From: Lachnospiraceae bacterium MA2020
GTDB lineage: Bacteria; Bacillota; Clostridia; Lachnospirales; Lachnospiraceae
Direction: 5' to 3'
NCBI GenBank assembly: GCA_000746015.1
Contig: JQKK01000005.1
Span: 140,727 to 204,726 of the forward strand
Length of the DNA stretch: 64,000 nt
In this document: piece after piece, positions 16,311-22,898 of the stretch
Numbering within the stretch: the first letter of the stretch is position 1
Layout: the number at the start of each line of letters is the position of its first letter
Translations under genes and position numbers: made by a program
The notes under the pieces: generated by a model
Seen by the model: only the letters and a program-made list of their open reading frames with translations
The model's database searches: none
What the model was told of the DNA's origin: nothing

Positions 16311-17519
16311 ATGGGCAATATTAATAGCTGGAAAGAAGATTTTGGCGAGTCGAAATACAGGCTAGATGAGCCGAGCTACAATAGGATGCTGGAACTTATA
16401 AGTCTGACAAATAAGATTGCAAGAACTGGAAAAAGCAGCATGAAATCCATATGGATTCATGTTCCCAGCGACGACTATGAGGAAAGCGCTTGGATAAATA
16501 TTGTTTTCCGCGGAGATTATTATGCCGAAAACGATATTTGGTACAACGTTCAGATAGATGGTGCTGACGTGTTTAATTATGACAACAAGCGTATTGAAGA
16601 AGAAATAGTAGATGCCACGGAAATGCTTGATTGGCTTATTGATACTGTGAAAATGGTTTTGTCTCTTGTTGAAAAAGGGGAGTATGAAGCGTATACCTCC
16701 GAGGTTCCATATTATAAGAGGAATGGAGTAATAAGCAGAAAAGATTACTATGCAATTGTTCCAGAGGCGAGAGAAAAGTATGCTAGCTTCTTAGAAAAAA
16801 GTGAAATTGAAGAATTGCTTAATAGTAAAGGAACTACCGATTTTTATGAAGAGAAGATGACGGCTAGAAGGTTCTATGAAGCGTGTGCTGTTGTATATAA
16901 AGCTCTTGGAATAGAGAAAAAGGAAAAATCGAGAATTCATGGATGGGAGGATGACGAAGAGGAAAGAGTCAGATATGGCGGATTGACTCCAAAAGAATGG
17001 TACTATGCTGTTGCTGATGGCAGAGATGACGGGCTTTGCAGAATTCCGCTTGATGATGAAGAGTTTTTTGCGGGGTGGATAAGGCATAAGCAACCATATT
17101 TTTCTTATGAATTATATGGTGGCCATCCTTGGGATATCATTTATAAGTATTCTTTTAAGCTTAGACTGTTTGTTGATCCAGACTGGAATTCAGATAAGTG
17201 CAAACTTGTAATTATTGGCGATTCTGAGAAAATTTGTACAGAAATACTAAGATCGTTTCTTGCACTAATGAGAGAAGGCTATGCTGTTGAACTACGAGGA
17301 TATGAAATTCTGACCGATAGATTATTAGAAAAGGACTATCTGTCAGTAGTAGAAGAAGCAGATCCTTCACATCGTGGAAGCACAATAGCCGGACATTTTG
17401 CCCGTGATGAAATATCTCTTTGTAAAATTAAAGATAAGGAGCTTCTTGATAAAATTATACAGGCAACCGAATGGGAAAAATTGGATGAAGTTAAGCTTAT
17501 TGATGTTATTGAGCGATAA
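16311..17519 (+). CDS. Protein of unknown function (403 aa)
   Basis: Starts at ATG 16,311 (MGNINSWKEDFGE), about 10 bases after GGGAGG. Soluble, acidic and rich in Trp, Tyr and Glu. There is no signal peptide, membrane segment or recognised motif. Distinctive blocks are GLTPKEWYYAVADGRDDG and YGGHPWDIIYKYSFK in the C-terminal half. The next gene starts 23 bases downstream with a strong ribosome site, so the two are probably an operon unique to the accessory region. Confidence 0.6.
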   Translation: MGNINSWKEDFGESKYRLDEPSYNRMLELISLTNKIARTGKSSMKSIWIHVPSDDYEESAWINIVFRGDYYAENDIWYNVQIDGADVFNYDNKRIEEEIVDATEMLDWLIDTVKMVLSLVEKGEYEAYTSEVPYYKRNGVISRKDYYAIVPEAREKYASFLEKSEIEELLNSKGTTDFYEEKMTARRFYEACAVVYKALGIEKKEKSRIHGWEDDEEERVRYGGLTPKEWYYAVADGRDDGLCRIPLDDEEFFAGWIRHKQPYFSYELYGGHPWDIIYKYSFKLRLFVDPDWNSDKCKLVIIGDSEKICTEILRSFLALMREGYAVELRGYEILTDRLLEKDYLSVVEEADPSHRGSTIAGHFARDEISLCKIKDKELLDKIIQATEWEKLDEVKLIDVIER

Positions 17520-17542
17520 ACAAATAGGAAAGGGGGATACTA

Positions 17543-18124
17543 ATGGATTGGGAAGAAATAGAAAAACAGAGGCTTATCGGAAAACAGCTAATGATTGTGG
17601 ATTTGATCCATATAGAGAATGATAAGGCACATAAAACAGGTTTTTCGTTTGTTACGACTGAAAATTTACAAAAATGGTCTGGGATGGAGGAAAGCGAAGT
17701 CAAAAAGCTTGTTGACACCTGCGAATACATGGATGATTTTAAATTGTCATGTGAAGCAGCTGGTGATTTTGAACGTACTCAGAATAAAACAACTGGTAGT
17801 AATGCTTATATGTTCTACCTTAGCACATATAGTAGATTAGGAAGTACGGCAATTATCGCGTTAAATAAAGAAGTTTTGGATGATTATTGTAATCATGCTG
17901 CAAAAATGAATTATGAACAATATAAAGAGACATATCCTGAATATCCTATAGACGAAGAGATGGGAAAAGCTGAAATGCTAAAAAAAGCTTTAGAACATTA
18001 CATTAGATGGTTTGTTAAGCGCTGCACTAGCGCCCTGGAGGCAGGATATGATTGGGATGTTGTGATCAGAATGGCCAGAACAGATATATCACAAGAAAGA
18101 CTTAAGGTACTGGAGCATATATAG
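17543..18124 (+). CDS. Protein of unknown function (193 aa)
   Basis: Starts MDWEEIEKQRLIG with AAAGGGGG upstream. Mixed alpha/beta, soluble, with a helical C-terminal half (KAEMLKKALEHYIRWFVKRC). No recognised domain. It follows the 403-residue gene in a likely two-gene unit closed by a terminator at 18,170. Confidence 0.6.
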   Translation: MDWEEIEKQRLIGKQLMIVDLIHIENDKAHKTGFSFVTTENLQKWSGMEESEVKKLVDTCEYMDDFKLSCEAAGDFERTQNKTTGSNAYMFYLSTYSRLGSTAIIALNKEVLDDYCNHAAKMNYEQYKETYPEYPIDEEMGKAEMLKKALEHYIRWFVKRCTSALEAGYDWDVVIRMARTDISQERLKVLEHI

Positions 18125-18169
18125 AGGATAATTCGTTATCTGTATAGGTTTTCTACATGTAAATTATAG

Positions 18170-18206
18170 GACGTTTGTTAATTTTATTTAACAAACGTCT
18201 GTTTAT
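18170..18206 (+). terminator. Intrinsic terminator of the unknown two-gene unit
   Basis: Perfect 12-bp stem (18,170-18,181 with 18,188-18,199), 6-base loop, followed by TGTTTATAT. Confidence 0.75.
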
Positions 18207-18324
18207 ATATTGAGGGTTGATTAATTTAAAAAAAGTGGTAAAATATGAGCAAATCAAATTATATTCCATATTAAACAAATAGAAAATTTATAAAAATATA
18301 TAATTTAATATAACAGGTGTTGCG

Positions 18325-19161
18325 ATGGCTAATAAGGATCAGATTAGTAATAAGGAGTTTGCTGATATTGTTAGAGCTGCGCGAGGCAATAGAAGTCTAA
18401 GAGAGTATGCTAAAGATTCTTGTATTAGCTATATGACCATATATAAGGCTGAGCGGGGCGATTATTTACCGAGCTCCAAGACAATTAAGAAAATGTCTAC
18501 GGGTTCAGCCAATCCACAGAATGGTGTTACATACGAAGATATGATGGTTGCTGCCGGATATCAAGATAAAGAGACGGTATCTGAAACGGCTAGTGTATTG
18601 GCTCAGCAGATGATAGAAGAGGCATATGAAAATGGTAAGAATGGAGGAAATATTGTTGAAGGTTTATCAAGGACGTACTCTTCTCCAGTTACCATGCACA
18701 GAAGACCGGTATATGCCGAGTATTATCGTAAAGTAACGGGAACTATTTTCACTACAATGTTTCAAAAAAATATGTATTTCACCAGCAAAAGAAACTATGA
18801 GGGTGAAGTAAGAAACGGAAATCATCCAGACATAACGTTAAATGTAGCTTATGGGAGAATTAACGAATGGTGGTTCGAGATTAAGTATTTTCATGAGTAT
18901 AATAGTATTTCCATGAACACGAACATGAAAATACTATTAGGAGACATGCTTTTTTACAAAACAAATGAGAATATAAAGCTTTCAATAGTCGTAAATATTG
19001 AAGAAGCATATAAATATTTGATCAGAAAGGCAACAGGTATGTCTTATAGAGGAGAGTTTTCTGTAATATTAATAGACACAGAAAAACAAAAAGTAGTTGC
19101 AGAGCAGTATTTATCAAACTACTACAAGAATGATCATAGTGCTGAGTTTTTCTTGAAATGA
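18325..19161 (+). CDS. HTH protein with putative PD-(D/E)xK nuclease-like C-terminus
   Basis: 278 residues. Residues about 9-60 form an HTH of the XRE type (LREYAKDSCISYMTIYKAERG). The C-terminal half contains HPDITLNVAYGRINEWWFEIK, in which Pro168-Asp169 on one strand and Glu185-Ile-Lys187 on the next match the spacing of a PD-(D/E)xK core. Possible roles: a regulator that kept a dead nuclease fold, or an element-encoded endonuclease. The nuclease reading is inference from motif spacing. No clear ribosome site except a purine-poor CAGGTG about 6 bases upstream. It is monocistronic. Confidence 0.55.
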   Translation: MANKDQISNKEFADIVRAARGNRSLREYAKDSCISYMTIYKAERGDYLPSSKTIKKMSTGSANPQNGVTYEDMMVAAGYQDKETVSETASVLAQQMIEEAYENGKNGGNIVEGLSRTYSSPVTMHRRPVYAEYYRKVTGTIFTTMFQKNMYFTSKRNYEGEVRNGNHPDITLNVAYGRINEWWFEIKYFHEYNSISMNTNMKILLGDMLFYKTNENIKLSIVVNIEEAYKYLIRKATGMSYRGEFSVILIDTEKQKVVAEQYLSNYYKNDHSAEFFLK

Positions 19162-19226
19162 ATATGAGAAAAGCCTTTTAAAAGGGTTGATGCCCTATGA
19201 ATGATAGGATTATGGGAAAATAACAA

Positions 19227-19326
19227 AAGAGACGTTCGCGAAAACGCCTCTCTTGAAATAAAGTCAGATGCTGGTAACATCTGATGGTATGAAGTATTTT
19301 TGAACCCTGGGCGAGTTCACTTCATA
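19227..19326 (+). ncRNA. Candidate structured RNA with three consecutive hairpins
   Basis: Between two HTH-encoding genes: hairpin 1, AAGAGA-CGTT with AACG-cc-TCTCTT (19,227-19,254); hairpin 2, TCAGATG/CATCTGA with a 7-base loop (19,264-19,284); hairpin 3, TATGAAGT/ACTTCATA (8 bp) plus inner GAAC/GTTC across a 6-base bulge (19,288-19,326). No open frame covers it. It could be a regulatory leader or an independent RNA; the strand is inferred from the next gene only. Confidence 0.45.
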
Positions 19327-19468
19327 TCTAAACATTACCATTATGATATACGTTTGGCAAGATATTTGTCATTTAATTCGTAGTTCATTATATAATTGGT
19401 GATTCACTTTATTTCAAGAATTTTCCCTTTTTGACAACTGAATATGGAATTTATTAGGAGGGAAAACT

Positions 19469-20530
19469 ATGCCTATTAGAGTCATAAATTGTCAGGCTAC
19501 GTGCGCCAATATCAAGAAGCTTACAGAGGGAAGAAGGCTTACTCCCAAGGATATTAAGGAACTGCTAAATCTGAATTCAGTACAGAGCATTTATAAGTGG
19601 TTTGACACTGCAAAAGGGAAGAGAAACAGTCTTCCTTCGGTAGATAATGTAATAATACTTGCCAATATTTTGGGGGTATCTTTAGATATGATTTATGCTA
19701 CTAATGAAATGAACTTTGGAGGTTTTATGGGAAGGAAGCTTACAGATCTGCTTGGGATAAAATGCGTACCTGCAATTAGTACCGGAAATCTTTATGAAGA
19801 TAATCTTGCGAACGCCAGACTGTATGTGAAGCTATTGGACGAATATGAGAGAAGGGGATTATATCCGGTACTTATTAACAGAGAGATGGATAATGAATGG
19901 TTTAGACTCTGCATGGGACAAACTAAGGTCAATGATAACAAAGAAAAATATCAGAAAGATGTAGAATGGACTATTGAGCAGGCTGAATTTAGCTGCTTTG
20001 AGGTTTGGCTTGGAAGATTTTTATATGATTACCGCCTTGATTGCTTTAAGGATAAGAAAGAGGTAGAAGAATACTTGGAAAAGCTGGTTCCGCCAGTATC
20101 AGAAGAATATGAAAGCATCTTTGCTAATGCTTTTGATAAAGGAAAATACGGTGTATTTAACATTGATGAAATGAACTACAGCTATGCGCCAGAGTTTTTC
20201 CATTTTGAAGAACTTGAATTTGTTTTACTCCCGGTAAAGAATCCATGGGAAATTTTGGGATGGTTTCCATTTGGAAGATTTAACGCATGTCCAAAACCTT
20301 GTTATCACACTGCTCTGGCAAAGGAGTTTTATCAGAAGTTTGGTGCAAAAATAATGTATGTAGGAAAAAACAATATGACATATTATTTGGAAAGACCTTT
20401 AGTGACAAAATCTGACATAGAGTATGCATCTAAGATACTAATGATTGCAGACGGAGATCTTTATACAGATTACCAAAGTACTGCAGAGAGCATAGTGAGC
20501 GCCCATACCTGGCAATTATGGTGGGATTGA
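19469..20530 (+). CDS. HTH-DUF4253 fusion protein
   Basis: 353 residues. Residues 1-80 carry an HTH (LTPKDIKELLNLNSVQSIYKWF, then an XRE-like NVIILANILGVSLDMI). Residues about 265-353 are a DUF4253 domain: ILGWFPFGRFNACP, KEFYQKFGAKI, YYLERP, and the terminal WQLWWD. DUF4253 has no known function and is frequent in immunity/toxin neighbourhoods; the HTH fusion suggests a regulatory or defence-linked role. Ribosome site AGGAGGG lies 6 bases before the ATG. The gene follows the candidate structured RNA. Confidence 0.75.
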   Translation: MPIRVINCQATCANIKKLTEGRRLTPKDIKELLNLNSVQSIYKWFDTAKGKRNSLPSVDNVIILANILGVSLDMIYATNEMNFGGFMGRKLTDLLGIKCVPAISTGNLYEDNLANARLYVKLLDEYERRGLYPVLINREMDNEWFRLCMGQTKVNDNKEKYQKDVEWTIEQAEFSCFEVWLGRFLYDYRLDCFKDKKEVEEYLEKLVPPVSEEYESIFANAFDKGKYGVFNIDEMNYSYAPEFFHFEELEFVLLPVKNPWEILGWFPFGRFNACPKPCYHTALAKEFYQKFGAKIMYVGKNNMTYYLERPLVTKSDIEYASKILMIADGDLYTDYQSTAESIVSAHTWQLWWD

Positions 20531-20569
20531 GCAGTGTAGGATAAGAGTAGATTTCAGAAAGGAAAGAGT

Positions 20570-21043
20570 ATGAGTGAGAGTAAATCTAAGGAAGAATTTG
20601 AAAAAGCAGTTAATGATATGATAGAGCGAGCCAGATGGCAGGGCGAAGTGAGTGGTAAAGTAGAAGGTGCTTTAAATGTGCTATTTGCACTCGATCTTGA
20701 TAAGGAAAAGCGGATAGAGCTTTTGCAGGATGCTGTTGGATTAAGCCATATAACCGCCTCAGAATTTATAGCACCAAGACAGATTGAAGAAAATATTTAT
20801 AAAAGCAAAATACTAACTGATGACGAAAAGAATTCTTTATCAGATCTTTTGAATAATAAGGCTATGGATGATGAAAATGTATTAGATCATCCGGTAGAAA
20901 TGCTGAAATTTCTCATCTCCATGTCAGATGATATAATGATAGAAAAATGTATTCCCCAGGTGGAAAAGTGGGTAAAATGCGGAGAAGATGTATCTTTGCA
21001 CAGGGTTAAGGAATGGTTGATTGAAAAGTATCAATTGCTTTGA
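20570..21043 (+). CDS. Small helical protein, Rpn-tail-like
   Basis: 157 residues (starts MSESKSKEEFEKAV). The segment ARWQGEVSGKVEGALNVLFALDL, followed by LLQDAVGLSHITASEFI, resembles the variable tails found after Rpn-type nuclease domains, but no nuclease core is present. Good ribosome site (AAAGGAAAG). It follows the HTH-DUF4253 gene by 39 bases and is probably co-transcribed. Confidence 0.5.
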   Translation: MSESKSKEEFEKAVNDMIERARWQGEVSGKVEGALNVLFALDLDKEKRIELLQDAVGLSHITASEFIAPRQIEENIYKSKILTDDEKNSLSDLLNNKAMDDENVLDHPVEMLKFLISMSDDIMIEKCIPQVEKWVKCGEDVSLHRVKEWLIEKYQLL

Positions 21044-21091
21044 CGGCCTTAGATTTCTGGATTATTACAAAAAGGGCTCTACTTTTTTGTT

Positions 21092-21155
21092 AGCGGTTCA
21101 CTTGAGTGAACCGCTCGTTAGATATTTAACAATAAGTTCACCGAAGTGAACTTAT
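21092..21155. repeat. Double-palindrome module, right copy
   Basis: AGCGGTTCACTtgAGTGAACCGCT arms of 11 bp (21,092-21,115) and ATAAGTTCAC/GTGAACTTAT arms of 10 bp (21,132-21,155), with centres 40 bp apart and a spacer ending TTTAACAATAA. It is the direct repeat of the module at 11,366-11,427. Confidence 0.85.
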
Positions 21156-21279
21156 AAAAAAATTTGCATAATAAAAAACACCCCAGAATTAACTGAGAAG
21201 CCTTTGGTTAAATCATTCTAGAGAGTTTACAAGTTATAAAAATTCCATAATTATCGCCCTTTCATCTCAAAAAGGTATA

Positions 21280-21300
21280 AAAAACACCTCATAGGAGATG
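21280..21300 (-). terminator. Terminator of the small minus-strand gene
   Basis: On the minus strand GCATCTC-CTAT-GAGGTGT is followed by TTTTT, 12 bases beyond the stop of the 53-residue gene. Confidence 0.7.
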
Positions 21301-21311
21301 CTTTTAATCAG

Positions 21312-21473
21312 TTATTTATTTGGAAACTCTATTATGTTATCGTCTTCATTATCATATATATATCCTTTTCCACCTGCCTTAAGATACTCCTGCAGGGTCA
21401 TTCCCTGTTTTCTTGCTTTCGCTGCAAGTCTGTTTATCTGCTCCGCATATGCTTTGAAATGATCCTCTACCAT
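21312..21473 (-). CDS. Small protein of unknown function
   Basis: 53 residues (starts MVEDHFKAYAEQINR, ends NIIEFPNK), with GGGAGGT 6 bases before the ATG and a terminator directly downstream. The central RKQGMTLQEYLKAGG looks like a short helix pair. It is well bounded by expression signals, so likely real; no family recognised. Confidence 0.6.
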   Translation of the reverse strand: MVEDHFKAYAEQINRLAAKARKQGMTLQEYLKAGGKGYIYDNEDDNIIEFPNK

Positions 21474-21563
21474 AGTCTACCTCCCAATTCCATTACCTTC
21501 AACTTGATTAGTACACTTATCATATCATGGATTAATGTACAAAATTAAGCACAAAATTAAGGG

Positions 21564-21593
21564 TTGACTTCTTGTATACACTTGTTGTAATAT
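21564..21593 (+). promoter_or_regulatory. Promoter of the 112-residue gene with a structured leader
   Basis: -35 TTGACT (21,564-21,569), 18-base spacer, -10 TAATAT (21,588-21,593). The leader contains TGCCG-TAT-CGGCA (21,639-21,651) and a GTCG/CGAC hairpin. Confidence 0.6.
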
Positions 21594-21711
21594 TCTCTCT
21601 GTTGTCGCGACTGATTGACGACAGGAAAAAATTCTTTATGCCGTATCGGCAGGTTTTCCACACTTTAGACTTTTGAAAATATAGAATTAAGTTATAAGGA
21701 GTTTTATTATC

Positions 21712-22050
21712 ATGTTTACATCTATCGACAAGAAGTTACTGTCAATTTCATATTTCAGTTTTATTTCTGCAGATGAAAATCACTGTGAAGTTACATCCAA
21801 AAGGTTTAAGAACCAATGGAAGATCACACGTCATGTGGATGGCTTTTCTGCAAGCATCCTGCAGGACGAACGATATAGAAGGCTATTCGTTTTTGCAAGT
21901 CTTCTAGATGTCGTCCTTGCAATAGTTGACTTTGAGGAGCCAAAGAAGGATCCAAAAGACCGCTCTAGAAGAAGGGAAGGACTGTTTTTCCGTCTTATCG
22001 ATCAATTTGGAAGATATTATCCTGCTGGACCACTCGGAGAGTCATATTAA
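21712..22050 (+). CDS. Protein of unknown function (112 aa)
   Basis: Starts MFTSIDKKLLSISYF with AAGGAG about 10 bases upstream and a good promoter. Compact alpha/beta protein with a basic stretch (PKDRSRRREGLFFR). No family recognised. It is convergent with the XRE/membrane-protein pair. Confidence 0.55.
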   Translation: MFTSIDKKLLSISYFSFISADENHCEVTSKRFKNQWKITRHVDGFSASILQDERYRRLFVFASLLDVVLAIVDFEEPKKDPKDRSRRREGLFFRLIDQFGRYYPAGPLGESY

Positions 22051-22068
22051 TTATATTTCCGGTAGGAC

Positions 22069-22314
22069 TTATTCCTCCTCGTCCTCGTCATCATCATCGT
22101 CGTCATCCTCATCGGGCTCAAAGAAAAAAATATCCTCAACCTTTTTATCAAAAACCTTTGCAATGTCCATTGCAAGTTTCAGGGACGGGTTGTATTTTCC
22201 ATTTTCAAGGTTTACTATTGTTTCCCTTCTTACATCAACAAGCGATGCAAGTTCTGCCTGGCTCATCCCATTATCCTTTCGGAATTCATGAATTCTGGTC
22301 CTGAGTTTACTCAT
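22069..22314 (-). CDS. XRE-family transcriptional repressor with acidic tail
   Basis: 81 residues from ATG 22,314 ([15 protein letters not shown]). A compact HTH_3 domain (5-62: [29 protein letters not shown]) is followed by a run of Asp/Glu at the C-terminus. The start overlaps the end of the upstream membrane-protein gene by 8 bases. This pair type is common in Firmicutes, and the regulator most likely binds the three palindromes upstream of the operon (autoregulation, inferred). Confidence 0.9.
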   Translation of the reverse strand: MSKLRTRIHEFRKDNGMSQAELASLVDVRRETIVNLENGKYNPSLKLAMDIAKVFDKKVEDIFFFEPDEDDDDDDDEDEEE

Positions 22315-22714
22315 CAGTATCACCAGACCTTTCATACTTCAAAAAATACAGTCCCGTGTAAAAATTCATCACACCCATCAGGATGTAAACCCATATGAGC
22401 CCGTCTGAAATGATATCCTTTCCTAAAAAATGCTTGACTATAGCCACTAAACTGAAGCCAGTTACTATTCCGTATAATGAATCATATGCAGATGCCTTTG
22501 CTTTCATTCTGTGATACTCGGACATTTCATCATCGTCTTCAAAACCCATTATTGTACCTACTATTATCGCGGCAATTGTAATAACCCCAAAAACAATGGA
22601 CATAATAGCAAAAGGAACAGTATTCTTCATTTTAGTGATACCCATTCCTATAAATCCTATACCGGTAATTACATCGGTAAGCAAATATTTTACATATAAA
22701 GGTTTTTTCTTCAT
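22307..22714 (-). CDS. Membrane protein, partner of XRE regulator
   Basis: 135 residues from ATG 22,714, seven bases after GGAGG. Four hydrophobic segments (about 8-24, 32-53, 82-96, 105-125) with a cytoplasmic-type acidic loop ([18 protein letters not shown]). It matches the small membrane partner (DUF2178/DUF6442-like) usually encoded with such XRE genes. First gene of a two-gene operon. Confidence 0.75.
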   Translation of the reverse strand: MKKKPLYVKYLLTDVITGIGFIGMGITKMKNTVPFAIMSIVFGVITIAAIIVGTIMGFEDDDEMSEYHRMKAKASAYDSLYGIVTGFSLVAIVKHFLGKDIISDGLIWVYILMGVMNFYTGLYFLKYERSGDTDE

Positions 22715-22730
22715 CACTATACCTCCTTGT

Positions 22731-22808
22731 GTGATATATTTCTCACTTGTGTGATAAATATATCACTAAGAATATAGACTGTCAACAAAAATGTGATATA
22801 TTTCTCAC
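22731..22808 (-). promoter_or_regulatory. Promoter with three operator palindromes for the XRE operon
   Basis: Minus-strand promoter: -35 TTGACA (22,780-22,785), 17-base spacer, -10 TATATT (22,757-22,762). Palindromes GTGATATATTTCTCAC (22,731-22,746), GTGATAAATATATCAC (22,751-22,766) and GTGATATATTTCTCAC (22,793-22,808) lie downstream of, over and upstream of the promoter, fitting repressor autoregulation. Confidence 0.85.
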
Positions 22809-22898
22809 TAAAATTCTATAACCTCCTTTGAACCTTGACTCAAACATTCCTGCAGGATTCCGATTTGAATATTCACACTATCATAGCGTGCAAATGCC

